Of a stretch of 64,000 nucleotides of DNA, positions 43,567 to 51,774 are shown piece by piece. Where the stretch lies: contig NZ_SMCS01000001.1 of assembly GCF_004342265.1 (NCBI RefSeq), positions 372,001 through 436,000 of the forward strand, read 5' to 3'. This DNA is from Luteibacter rhizovicinus (GTDB taxonomy: Bacteria; Pseudomonadota; Gammaproteobacteria; Xanthomonadales; Rhodanobacteraceae). The position numbers and the translations under genes are program-made. The notes under the pieces were generated by a model. The model was not told the DNA's origin. It worked only from the letters and a program-made list of their open reading frames with translations, and made no database searches. The number at the start of each line of letters is the position of its first letter. Positions within the stretch are counted from its first letter, which is position 1.

Positions 43567-44061
43567 ATGGCAACAAAAACGCCTTTTCCCGAGGCAGGTT
43601 TCCTGCGTCGCCTTGAAGCCTTCTGCGAGGTGGCGCCTACGCTCGTTGATCCCTCGCTGCCGCCTTTGCTCGCTCGCCATGTTTCCACGACGGATGGAAC
43701 TGAACAGTGGGAGCCCACCGAAGCTGGAGCATCCCTGGTGCACGTGCTCAGGGCATATGACGCGACGCTACAGGCAGCGTTCGACACCGAGCTCGTGGCT
43801 GACGAACTGCGTCGCTATCAACGGTTCGCGCGTCCGGGCCAGCCCTCGGCGAGCATTATCCAGTTGCGTCAAAAACAGGCGGTTGCCCGATTGGCTTCTA
43901 GCCGGGCCAAGCAGGCGTTGCTTCAGGCCGAGGTGGGATTCGTGCGGGCAGCGGGCATCAATGTGCCTCCCCGCAAGGGTCTTGAGGCCTTCATGCTCGA
44001 ATGGATCAGTCGGCATGTGCCCAAGGATCTGGTCGCGCCGGAAACCAGTCAGGACGCTTAA
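43567..44061 (+). CDS. Hypothetical helical protein
   Basis: A 164-residue soluble protein with no signal peptide or membrane segment. It appears helical throughout, with an Ala/Arg/Gln-rich middle (SIIQLRQKQAVARLASSRAKQALLQAEV, possible coiled coil at about 96-125) and a moderately hydrophobic C-terminus. I do not recognise a family. No strong ribosome site precedes the ATG, so the start is tentative. It stands alone between a repeat and the convergent FMN reductase gene. Confidence 0.6.
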   Translation: MATKTPFPEAGFLRRLEAFCEVAPTLVDPSLPPLLARHVSTTDGTEQWEPTEAGASLVHVLRAYDATLQAAFDTELVADELRRYQRFARPGQPSASIIQLRQKQAVARLASSRAKQALLQAEVGFVRAAGINVPPRKGLEAFMLEWISRHVPKDLVAPETSQDA

Positions 44062-44083
44062 TCGACCGGGCTCGACGAACGCC

Positions 44084-44620
44084 TCAATAGACCGGACGCT
44101 CCGCGATCGCAGCCGCGAGCGAGTTCAGCGCTTTGACGATGAGCGACGACATCGCCGGATCACCGGCGATGTCGTCGGCATCCATGCCTTTCGAGAGAAG
44201 ATCGATCGCGATCGAAGCGTCGTCGATTACGTCGGCGGACATCGTCGTGAGGACGAGGCGTAGCGCATTCTGAGCAGCCGACGCACGGGGCGAGGCATTG
44301 AAAAGCGCGACGGGCATGCCGGGAAAACTCGTGCTCCCGACGAGCCAGTCGAGAGCGTTCTTGAACGCGCCCGGGATGCCTCTTGCGTATTCCGGGCAGG
44401 CAATCAGAAATCCATCCACGTTTTCGATTCTGGCGTGCAGCTCCGCGACGATAGACGGAAGGGGGCTTTCCATATCGGGATTGAAATGCGGTAGATGGCT
44501 CAGGTCGCGGTATAGCTCGATGCTTGTGCCGCTCGGCGCGAGCATGCTTGCCGCCTTGAGAAGGGCCGTATTGGTAGACGCGGCGCGAAGGCTTCCGGAG
44601 ATCGCGAGGAGGCGTGGCAT
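44084..44620 (-). CDS. NADPH-dependent FMN reductase (flavodoxin-like)
   Basis: A 178-residue flavoprotein of the SsuE/ChrR-YieF class. The FMN-binding start RLLAISGSLRAASTNTALL, the block ACPEYARGIPGAFKNALDWL (FMN and dimer contact) and the mid-region PHFNPDMESP are typical. Such enzymes reduce quinones, chromate or free flavin; the substrate is not readable. It is divergent from the ArsR-type regulator gene, and the 128-base gap contains that regulator's operator, so it may be under the same control. Confidence 0.88.
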   Translation of the reverse strand: MPRLLAISGSLRAASTNTALLKAASMLAPSGTSIELYRDLSHLPHFNPDMESPLPSIVAELHARIENVDGFLIACPEYARGIPGAFKNALDWLVGSTSFPGMPVALFNASPRASAAQNALRLVLTTMSADVIDDASIAIDLLSKGMDADDIAGDPAMSSLIVKALNSLAAAIAERPVY

Positions 44621-44689
44621 GGACGGGATCCTGAAGCAGGGTTCCTATTTTCGCATGGGCTGTGCCGTTGGCGATCCTTGTCCGGCCTA

Positions 44690-44719
44690 TTGACATGCGC
44701 CCGGACTACAGTTAATTAT
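44690..44719 (+). promoter_or_regulatory. Promoter of the ArsR-type regulator operon
   Basis: A consensus TTGACA at 44690-44695 and AATTAT at 44714-44719 with an 18-base spacer. The -10 lies inside the inverted repeat at 44712-44739, as expected for a self-repressed gene. Confidence 0.6.
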
Positions 44720-44739
44720 TTAGCTACTAAGCTAATTAA
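44712..44739. promoter_or_regulatory. Operator palindrome for the ArsR-type regulator
   Basis: An inverted repeat TTAATTA-TTTAGCT...AAGCTAATTAA: outer arms TTAATTA/TAATTAA and inner TTAGCT/AGCTAA surround the centre. It is the only strongly AT-rich patch here, overlaps the promoter and ends ten bases before the regulator's ATG. Binding by the regulator is inferred from position and symmetry. Confidence 0.65.
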
Positions 44740-44748
44740 CGAAGAGTC

Positions 44749-45069
44749 ATGGCTGCCGACAAAGTCTTCGAAGCACTTGCCTCCCGGCCCCGCCGCGAGA
44801 TCCTTGCCTACCTTTCGGCCCAGGAACTCACGGCGGGCGAGATCGCGAGCCGCTTCGCGATGAGCGCGCCGTCGATCTCGCGGCATCTGTCCGTGCTGGA
44901 GGCTTCGGGTCTCGTATCCAGCGAACGGCAGGGGCAGTTCATCGTTTACCGGCTGAACCGGGACAGCCTCGTCAACACGCTGACCGGTTTCGCTTTCGAG
45001 ATATGTCCGAAGGCCGGGCCGCTGAAGCGCGAATCGCGCAAGCTGGCGGCGAAGAAGCAGGGCGCATAA
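44749..45069 (+). CDS. ArsR-family winged-helix transcriptional regulator
   Basis: A 106-residue dimeric repressor type: the HTH is in ELTAGEIASRFAMSAPSISRHLSVLEASGLVSSERQG, preceded by KVFEALASRPRREILAYL and followed by the wing QFIVYRL. The metal-binding ELCVCD box of ArsR/SmtB sensors is absent, so it is more like the SdpR/autorepressor group without metal sensing. An AT-rich palindrome over its promoter suggests autoregulation and possible control of the divergent FMN reductase. The cupin-DUF2867 gene follows after 37 bases. Confidence 0.9.
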   Translation: MAADKVFEALASRPRREILAYLSAQELTAGEIASRFAMSAPSISRHLSVLEASGLVSSERQGQFIVYRLNRDSLVNTLTGFAFEICPKAGPLKRESRKLAAKKQGA

Positions 45070-45106
45070 GCACGACGGCCAGGCCGTCACCGGAAAGGGG
45101 AGTTCC

Positions 45107-46525
45107 ATGTCGCATCGTTCTCGTGCCACCGCATCGTTTCCCTCCGCGCGCATTCCGTCTTCCTCGGGCGGGTTGCCGGTCGAGGTTTCGCTGATCGCAC
45201 AGCTCGGCCACGGTGCCGGCAGTCAGTTGATTGCCGCGGCGCTCCTGCGCCAGAAGGCGCATGTCGACTTCGTCGACGAACTGGACGAGCCATCCGCGAA
45301 GCTGGCGGGTACGCACTTCGAACAGGGCGATGCGACATCGCTGTATACCTTCGCGGTCGGCGCCAAAGGCCATCCGTTCCATCGTCATGCCGGGCATCGG
45401 ATTTTCACCGCCGTGTCGGGTAGCGCCGGTGCTCAGCTGCGCTTTTCCATGGCAACGCCCGACGAGCTGGCAGCGGATCCGGCGAACTTCCTTCGCGCGC
45501 TGCGCTACATCGATATTCCGCCCGACTCGCTGTTCACCGTGCGCTTCGGCGGCGGTACGTGGCACCAGTTCAGTCCGCTGCGTGCGCATTCGGGCCATCC
45601 CGCTTTTTTTGCCCTGTCGTGCCATACGAACGAACTGGGCGGCGATCTGCCCGAATCGCTGCGTCGTCAGGTGATGGCGAACGAGGCGACGATTCCTTCG
45701 CTGACCGAATTGTTGCCGGAAAACGTTCTCGCCCTTATCGAAGGCACGCCTGCCGATCGTTTGCATGTGCCCACCGTAGCGCTGACGCTGGAAGCCGCGC
45801 CCGGATCGATGCAGGGAACGATGTGCGATTTCGCGCGCCGTTTTTTCGGCGTGGCTCGGAGCGCGTTGGCCCGGCTTCGTCGTGCGGGTGGCTTCATGCG
45901 TGAAAGCGAAGGCCATCAGACTGTCATTGAAATGAACATCCCTGCCGCCGATTCGATGCTGCACGAGCAGTTCGCCGACCGCTTTCACCATCAGGACTCG
46001 TTTCTCCTGACGCTCGAGGACAATCAGTCGCAGGGACCAAAAGCATCGGTACTTCTCGCCTCGCTTCTGGATGGATTTCTGCACAATCCTCCAGTCGGTG
46101 TGTCGCGCATGATGACGTTGAGGAACATCCTCGTTCGTCCGCTTGGACTGCGTACTTCGCCCTTGGGTTGCCCGGTATCGTCGTTACTTGCCAAGCCGGA
46201 TCGCCATGTATTCGCTGGCCGTTTCCCGGTACTCGATCAACGGGTCGACAAGGACGATACATACGCACAGGTCATCCTCGGTGCGGACGATAAACACCTG
46301 ATGTTTCGTTCCTGCGTCGGCCTGCGCGTGGTCGATGGCCGGGTCGACGTGACGCTGGGTACGCGTGTGCGCTGCAAGAACCTGTTTGGCCATGTGTATA
46401 TCCGTCTTATCGACCGCGTGCACCGTCGTTACGTCAGTCCGGCGATGCTGCGAAAAGCTGCCGAGCATGCGTTTGCGTCGCAGCCTGCCGCGGACATGGT
46501 GTTGCCGGGGGCGGTGCACGCATGA
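45107..46525 (+). CDS. Cupin-like N-terminal domain fused to DUF2867
   Basis: A 472-residue protein of two parts. Residues about 75-170 look like a cupin: HPFHRHAGHRIFTAVSGSAG gives His-x-His and a third His, and GGGTWHQFSP a later His, enough for a metal site. Residues about 285-450 match DUF2867 (QDSFLLTLEDNQ; GVSRMMTLRNILVRPLGL; DTYAQVILGADDKHLMFRS; CKNLFGHVYIRLIDRVHRRY). DUF2867 often occurs alone or after an NAD-binding domain. ATG 45107 follows GGGGAG. The stop overlaps the lyase-like gene (ATGA), so it belongs to the ArsR-headed operon. No function is known. Confidence 0.8.
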   Translation: MSHRSRATASFPSARIPSSSGGLPVEVSLIAQLGHGAGSQLIAAALLRQKAHVDFVDELDEPSAKLAGTHFEQGDATSLYTFAVGAKGHPFHRHAGHRIFTAVSGSAGAQLRFSMATPDELAADPANFLRALRYIDIPPDSLFTVRFGGGTWHQFSPLRAHSGHPAFFALSCHTNELGGDLPESLRRQVMANEATIPSLTELLPENVLALIEGTPADRLHVPTVALTLEAAPGSMQGTMCDFARRFFGVARSALARLRRAGGFMRESEGHQTVIEMNIPAADSMLHEQFADRFHHQDSFLLTLEDNQSQGPKASVLLASLLDGFLHNPPVGVSRMMTLRNILVRPLGLRTSPLGCPVSSLLAKPDRHVFAGRFPVLDQRVDKDDTYAQVILGADDKHLMFRSCVGLRVVDGRVDVTLGTRVRCKNLFGHVYIRLIDRVHRRYVSPAMLRKAAEHAFASQPAADMVLPGAVHA

Positions 46526-47550
46526 TGCTTGCCGTCCTGTTGGCGATCGCACTTCCCGCGATGGCTGACCCACGCCCTTGCGCTGGCCAGCCGCCACTCG
46601 ATTCATCCGTGCGAGCTTCCCTCATCAGGCACGTATCGCCACTCCTGGACAGCACGCCCCATCCGCCAGCGCGGGTGCATACGGAAGGGCTGTTACCCCA
46701 TGAGGGTATTCGGGACGAAAGTATCGAGGTCGAGCGCGAGTTGCCGCTCATGCGGGATGCCGCACTGGCATGGCGGGCGGGGGCAGGGGATGCCTACCTG
46801 AAAATGGCCACGCGTTATCTCGATGCATGGGTGACGACGTACCACCCCGATTTCAATCCGATCGACGAGACGAATTTCGATGCCCTCATCGACACCTACA
46901 CGCTGATCCAGCAGGCGATGCCGCCGGCGAACAAGGCACGTGCAACGCAGTTTCTGCGAGCGTGGGCACAGGGCTACGTCGAGCGGACGCACGATGCGCG
47001 AAAAGCGCATGACCATCGCGGGAGCTGGCAGAACAACTGGCAAAGTCATCGTGTAAAGCTGGTGACACTGATCGCCGTTGCCCTCGAGGACGCGCAGCTT
47101 TTTACCGAAGCCCGCGAACTTTACAGGGAGCAGGTAGCGCAGAACCTGCGTCCGGATGGCGAGCCCATCGATTTCGCCGAACGCGATGCCTTGCACTACG
47201 TGGTTTACGATCTGGAGCCTCTCCTGCGGGCCGCGCTCGCGGCTCGCTCCCGCGGCGAGAATTGGTATGCCGCCGACATCCATGGCGCCTCGCTGGAAAC
47301 ATCCGTTCGATGGCTTCGGCCCTATGCCGCCGGCGAGAAACAGCACGAGGAATTTGTCCACTCCACCGTGGCCTTCGATGCGAAGCGCGCTGCCATTGGC
47401 GCCAAGGGCTATGCCGGCCCTTTCGATCCGAAGACCGCCGCGAACGTGTACTGGATGGCCAGCGAATTCGACGCGGCATATCGGGCGCTGGCGCAGCGTC
47501 TGCGTTCGCAGCCACCGACGGACAGGTACGTATGCGCGGCGAAAGATTGA
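46522..47550 (+). CDS. Secreted alginate-lyase-family protein (PL5-like fold)
   Basis: A 342-residue exported protein: signal peptide MMLAVLLAIALPAMA, then an all-helical toroid-type domain. The pair NNW in GSWQNNWQSHRVKL and the later DGEPIDFAERDALHYVVYDL match the positions of the Asn-Asn/His and Arg/Tyr active-site residues in alginate lyases of the PF05426 kind. The substrate could be alginate or another uronate polymer; I cannot tell. Cys pairs near the ends (RPCAGQ, YVCAAK) may form a disulfide. It is the last gene of the ArsR-headed operon. Confidence 0.8.
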   Translation: MMLAVLLAIALPAMADPRPCAGQPPLDSSVRASLIRHVSPLLDSTPHPPARVHTEGLLPHEGIRDESIEVERELPLMRDAALAWRAGAGDAYLKMATRYLDAWVTTYHPDFNPIDETNFDALIDTYTLIQQAMPPANKARATQFLRAWAQGYVERTHDARKAHDHRGSWQNNWQSHRVKLVTLIAVALEDAQLFTEARELYREQVAQNLRPDGEPIDFAERDALHYVVYDLEPLLRAALAARSRGENWYAADIHGASLETSVRWLRPYAAGEKQHEEFVHSTVAFDAKRAAIGAKGYAGPFDPKTAANVYWMASEFDAAYRALAQRLRSQPPTDRYVCAAKD

Positions 47551-47839
47551 GCGGTTCGTGCCGCATTTCGCAGTTCGCACGCTGAACGGACAAATCGCAA
47601 GAAAAGACGGTCGTGAAGGCGCTGTACGACCATCTATCGCGCCATCCAACGATTTCGTTGCATCGAAAACGAAACGTCGTTAAGCGTATTTTCTTACGCG
47701 CCAAAGACATTCCTGAACGGGTTTTCACGACGAGAGGACAAACCTGTTTCCAGCAAGGATTCAGTCATTTTCGCGGGGGCAATCTTGCGTCGAAGTCGTC
47801 ATCCCGGCGACCGTCTGGCTACCCTGAAAGGCGTGACGA
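47551..47839. other. Gap without recognised gene
   Basis: No protein of real character is seen in 47551-47839. The stretch 47640-47710 is AT-richer and may hold the promoter of the DUF3300 gene; no clear -35/-10 pair could be fixed. Confidence 0.4.
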
Positions 47840-49729
47840 ATGAAAACTGGTCGGCAAGGCAATCGTTGGCTTCCCGGTGTTGCGTTGTGCATAGGCACAC
47901 TCTCGATCGCGGCATGTCAGAAGTCGCCCGATGCGCCCGCGATACAGCCTGCCGCGGCTAGTACCGCCGCCCAGCCCGGAACGAACGCTCAGGCCTATGT
48001 CCCGCCGACGGCCGATCAGCTCTACCAGCTCGTCGCCCCCATCGCGTTATTCCCCGATAAGCTGGTCGCGCAAACACTTGCAGCGTCCGCGTATCCCGAC
48101 CAGGTGACGGCGGCGGATGCATGGATGCAGCAGAATCGGGGCCTCAAGCCCGCTGCCTTGATCGATGCCGCGAATGCCCAGCCCTGGGACCCCAGCGTCA
48201 AATCGCTTACCGCGTTTCCCAGCGTCATCGATCAGCTGGCAAGGAATATCGACTGGACGACTTCGCTGGGCGATGCCTACGTCAACGATCCGAACGATGT
48301 TCTGAATGCCATCCAGGTCATGCGCCAACGCGCGCAGGCACACGGCAATCTGCGCAGCACGCCGCAGCAGAAGGTCGCGGTGGTCGATCGCACCAGCTAC
48401 AGCGAGCCGGAGGTGGTCGATAGCGGCGACGCGCCGGTGGTTTATGAGGGGCCTTCCGTCGTGCAGGCGCCAGAACGCACGATTGTCATCGAGCCGGAAC
48501 AGAGCGACGTCGTGTACGTCCCGGCATACGACCCGGGCGTGGTCTATGGCGACGAGGTCGAGGTGTATCGCGGCTACGACTATCGTCCGCCGCCTCGTTA
48601 CAGCACCGGCGACATGGTCGCGACGGGCGTGATCTCGTTCGGTGTCGGTGTGCTTATCGGCGAGGCGTTCAGTCACCACGACGACCGCGATCGTCGCGAC
48701 TGGGGCTGGCATGCGTGGAATATGAACTGGGGCGGCGGCGGTCGCGGAGACGGTCCGGGACGTCCGGAGGTGGTTTACAACAACCGTCCCTACGTGTCGC
48801 ATTCCACGACAATCATCAATCGTGTGACCAATAACAACACCACCATCAATCGCAATGTGACGCAGATCGATAATCGTCATAACTTCAACAACGGCAACGT
48901 CAACAATATAAGCAACGTCAACAGCGGCAATCGCAATGTCGCCGTCGACCGGCGGCCGGAACAGGCGCCTGGCGCCGCGCCGCAGAACTTCCAGCGCCCC
49001 GCGCTTGCGGCCCAGCCGGGGCAGGGACGTCCGGCACCCGATTTTGCGCATATGCAGCGACCCAATTTCACCGAACAGATGACGCGTCCGAACCAGCCGG
49101 TGCCTGCCGCGCAACCGGGACGTCCGCAACCGTCGACGCCTCCGGCTGAGCGGAATCGCGGCAATCCCAATCCGAACGAGTTCACGCAGCGCGACAGAGT
49201 GCCTCTGCCCGTCACGCGCGAGTCGCTTCATCCGATGCCGCAAGGGCAAGCGCAGGCACAACCCGCTCGCGTACCAAACGAAGCGCAGCGTGTAAATCCG
49301 GACATGAGGCACGTGGATGTACCGCGTCAGGAACCGCGTCCGGCCGCACAGCAGCCGGCCATCGCACAACAACAACCACCGCGTCCCGTCCAGCAAGCCC
49401 GGCCCGTCGAGCAACCTCGGCAGGTGCAGGTGCCGCGCCCGGAGCAGCAGCCTCGCCAGGAGCAGCAACAGCGGGTAGAGGCGCCGCGTCAGGCATTCCA
49501 GCAACGTCAGGCGCCGCCACGTCCCGAGCCGCAGCAACGTGAAGCGCCGCCGCGTCCGCAGCCGCAACAGCAACCACGTGAAGTCATGCCACGTCCGCAG
49601 CCGCAGCAGGTTCGACAGGCGCCGCCACCTCAACAGCAGCAGCGCGAACAGCCGGCTCCGCGAGCGCAGCCTCCCCATCGCGAAGCGCCGCCGCCGAAGA
49701 AGGATGAGCACAAGGACGATAAGGGATAA
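47840..49729 (+). CDS. DUF3300 lipoprotein with long Pro/Gln/Arg-rich tail
   Basis: A 629-residue exported lipoprotein (lipobox SIAAC, about residue 26). Residues about 55-300 are the DUF3300 domain: LVAPIALFPDKLVAQTLAAS, YPDQVTAADAWM, SVKSLTAFPSVI, and the DVVYVPAYDPGVVYGDE block; a glycine-rich hydrophobic stretch follows (GVISFGVGVLIGEAF). Then comes an Asn-rich part (NRVTNNNTTINRN) and from about residue 365 a 260-residue low-complexity tail of Pro, Gln, Arg and Glu ending in Lys/Asp. DUF3300 has no known function; the tail suggests cell-wall or polyanion contact. Monocistronic. Confidence 0.88.
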   Translation: MKTGRQGNRWLPGVALCIGTLSIAACQKSPDAPAIQPAAASTAAQPGTNAQAYVPPTADQLYQLVAPIALFPDKLVAQTLAASAYPDQVTAADAWMQQNRGLKPAALIDAANAQPWDPSVKSLTAFPSVIDQLARNIDWTTSLGDAYVNDPNDVLNAIQVMRQRAQAHGNLRSTPQQKVAVVDRTSYSEPEVVDSGDAPVVYEGPSVVQAPERTIVIEPEQSDVVYVPAYDPGVVYGDEVEVYRGYDYRPPPRYSTGDMVATGVISFGVGVLIGEAFSHHDDRDRRDWGWHAWNMNWGGGGRGDGPGRPEVVYNNRPYVSHSTTIINRVTNNNTTINRNVTQIDNRHNFNNGNVNNISNVNSGNRNVAVDRRPEQAPGAAPQNFQRPALAAQPGQGRPAPDFAHMQRPNFTEQMTRPNQPVPAAQPGRPQPSTPPAERNRGNPNPNEFTQRDRVPLPVTRESLHPMPQGQAQAQPARVPNEAQRVNPDMRHVDVPRQEPRPAAQQPAIAQQQPPRPVQQARPVEQPRQVQVPRPEQQPRQEQQQRVEAPRQAFQQRQAPPRPEPQQREAPPRPQPQQQPREVMPRPQPQQVRQAPPPQQQQREQPAPRAQPPHREAPPPKKDEHKDDKG

Positions 49730-49795
49730 GTAAAACGAGGCGATGCCCGTTCAACTACCTGTCCGGGCATACGCCTTTCCGTATCGACCGATCGG

Positions 49796-50491
49796 TCACG
49801 CCACCGTCAGTCCCAGGCTCGAAAGAAGCATCGACGCCTGTTCGCGCGAAATGGTCGCGCCCCTGAACGGCTTGGCATCCTGCAACGTCAGTCCGTGCAG
49901 ACTTGCCTCGCGAAGGTCCGCGCCGTCGAAACGTGCGCCATGCAGGCGCGCGTTGCTCAGGCTGCCACCTGAAAAAATGGCCTCTCGAAAATCGGCATCC
50001 GTGAGATCGGCATCGGAGAAATCGAGGTTGTCGAGTTCGCATTTGCGAAACGAAAATCCGTTGAGAAACGCGCTGATCAATAACGTATCGCTGAAGGTCG
50101 CGCCCAGCGTCGATGCGCCGCTGAAATTGGCGCCGGTCAGCTTGCAGCCGGCGAACGTTGCGAATCCGAGACGGCTTCCCTGCCAGAGGCTGTTGTTGAA
50201 ATCACAGGAGACGAAACTGCTTTCGTTGATCTTGGCTGACCGGAATATGGCCTTCCCGCCGCGACAGCCTTTCCAGGTCGTCGATTCGAGCAGGGCTGCC
50301 TTGAAGCTGGTTTCGACCAACAGGCATCGTTCGAAATAGCTGCCCGACAGATCCAGGCCCGAAAGATCGGCGTGCGAGAAATCCGCGCCCACGAACCACA
50401 AGGGTTTCGTCCGGTGGCGGACGGCGGCTTCCACGTCCGGGCGGGTTGGCGTCGGTGTTTCGATGAGCTGGAAATCGGTTTGGTCGGGCAT
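49796..50491 (-). CDS. Pentapeptide-repeat protein, Qnr/AlbG-like
   Basis: The 231 residues are dominated by pentapeptide repeats of A(D/N)LXX type from about residue 35 to 205 (GADFSHADLSGLDLSGSYF; GANFSGASTLGATF; LDFSDADLTDADFREAIF), forming a right-handed quadrilateral beta helix. The C-terminus REQASMLLSSLGLTVA matches the helical dimerisation end of Qnr (QASLLMERLGI) and AlbG (AASLLNSLDI), which shield DNA gyrase from quinolones or albicidin. Unlike Qnr it has a longer N-terminus (MPDQTDFQLIETPTPTRPD). Topoisomerase protection is an inference. Confidence 0.85.
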   Translation of the reverse strand: MPDQTDFQLIETPTPTRPDVEAAVRHRTKPLWFVGADFSHADLSGLDLSGSYFERCLLVETSFKAALLESTTWKGCRGGKAIFRSAKINESSFVSCDFNNSLWQGSRLGFATFAGCKLTGANFSGASTLGATFSDTLLISAFLNGFSFRKCELDNLDFSDADLTDADFREAIFSGGSLSNARLHGARFDGADLREASLHGLTLQDAKPFRGATISREQASMLLSSLGLTVA

Positions 50492-50530
50492 GCCGGGCAG
50501 GATATCGCGGCGGACACATCTCGTCCCGTC

Positions 50531-51640
50531 TCAGATCGGCTGGGGATGATCCAGTCCCGCTGCCGTACCCAGTAGCAGATGTCTCATCGGTGCGATTTCG
50601 ACGATCAGGGGAATGCCATAGCGACGGATCAGGCGTAGTGCGCCCGTGCCGCCACGCGCCAGCGTCGTGACCATGCGCACGCGACGTACGACATCGACAT
50701 GTATGGCATGACGCTCGGTGCCATAGCGAGCGAATCGCGCGGGAAGATCGATGGACGTATCGGCCATGCGCAGTGCGAAGGCATAGCCGTCCTCGATGCC
50801 GAGATTCATGCCGCGCGCGCCGATGGGCGAATGGATGTGCGCGGCGTCGCCACCGAGTGCAACGCGACCGATGGCGCAGGTTTCCGCGATGCGATGGGCG
50901 ATGTGGAACGAGGAAGACCATACGGTGTCGCCTGCGCGCGACCCGTTCGGCAGGTGATCGAGCGGGTTGGGAAAGCTGGCGATCACTCGCCATACGCGTG
51001 CGTCCAGCGCGAGCATGAAAATAAGACCTTCGGGAAGGAAGCAGACGTGCGCGCGATCGAGCGCGAGCGATGTTTCCATTTCGATGTCGAACAGAGGCCA
51101 TGCTTCGGGAAACGACGTGCCCGGAAACGGAATGCCTAGGTTTTCGCGTATCGTGCTGCGCGCGCCGTCGGCGGCGAACAGGCCATCGACGTCGATCTGC
51201 TCCGTCCGCCCGTCGCCATGCGTGAGTTCGACATGGACGTGTTCGTCCTGTCCCTTGACCGACGCTGTCGTGGAGCGTTCGGCATGGATGCCATACGTCG
51301 CCAGTGCCTCGGCCAGCAACGCTTCGCTGCGCTCCTGCGAAATCACGTTGAGCTGATAGCGCGGATGAATGGCGCTGGTGTCGAACGACGCGATACGTTT
51401 CCAATGATCGTAGAAGGTCAGGCCCGAAACCGGTCGGCCCTCGGCAAGCATCCGGTCGGTGACGCCGGAGCTTTTGAGCATGTCCAGTGTGCGCGGGTTG
51501 ACGACCAGGGCGCGGGAGTGCGCCGCCGGTTGCTCTGCTTTGTCGACAAGGCGTGCCGTGATACCGCGCCGTTTGAGGAAAAGGGCGGCGGCGAGGCCGG
51601 TGGGGCCGGCGCCGGCGATCAGGAATGAAGGGTCGGACAC
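50531..51640 (-). CDS. FAD-dependent aromatic-type monooxygenase
   Basis: A 369-residue flavoprotein hydroxylase of the PheA/TfdB/UbiH superfamily. The FAD-binding motif FLIAGAGPTGLAAALFL is at the N-terminus, the DG motif in DGLFAADGARSTIRENLGI, and the second FAD motif in ALGGDAAHIHSPIGARGMN. The usual C-terminal thioredoxin-like domain of phenol hydroxylases is absent. GTG 51640 is preceded by GGAGG; the longer frame to 51733 lacks such support. The substrate is unknown; no aromatic catabolism genes adjoin. Confidence 0.9.
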   Translation of the reverse strand: MSDPSFLIAGAGPTGLAAALFLKRRGITARLVDKAEQPAAHSRALVVNPRTLDMLKSSGVTDRMLAEGRPVSGLTFYDHWKRIASFDTSAIHPRYQLNVISQERSEALLAEALATYGIHAERSTTASVKGQDEHVHVELTHGDGRTEQIDVDGLFAADGARSTIRENLGIPFPGTSFPEAWPLFDIEMETSLALDRAHVCFLPEGLIFMLALDARVWRVIASFPNPLDHLPNGSRAGDTVWSSSFHIAHRIAETCAIGRVALGGDAAHIHSPIGARGMNLGIEDGYAFALRMADTSIDLPARFARYGTERHAIHVDVVRRVRMVTTLARGGTGALRLIRRYGIPLIVEIAPMRHLLLGTAAGLDHPQPI

Positions 51641-51774
51641 GGACGCACCTCCGGCATGGCTGGCGCACAGCCTCCACCGCGCGATGTTGCGCCGATGTGT
51701 AGGAGCCGGACCGGATCGTCGCGCAACGGCCAACCTGCTAACCTCGCGCGGCTGACCGTTCCGGAGATAAAACC

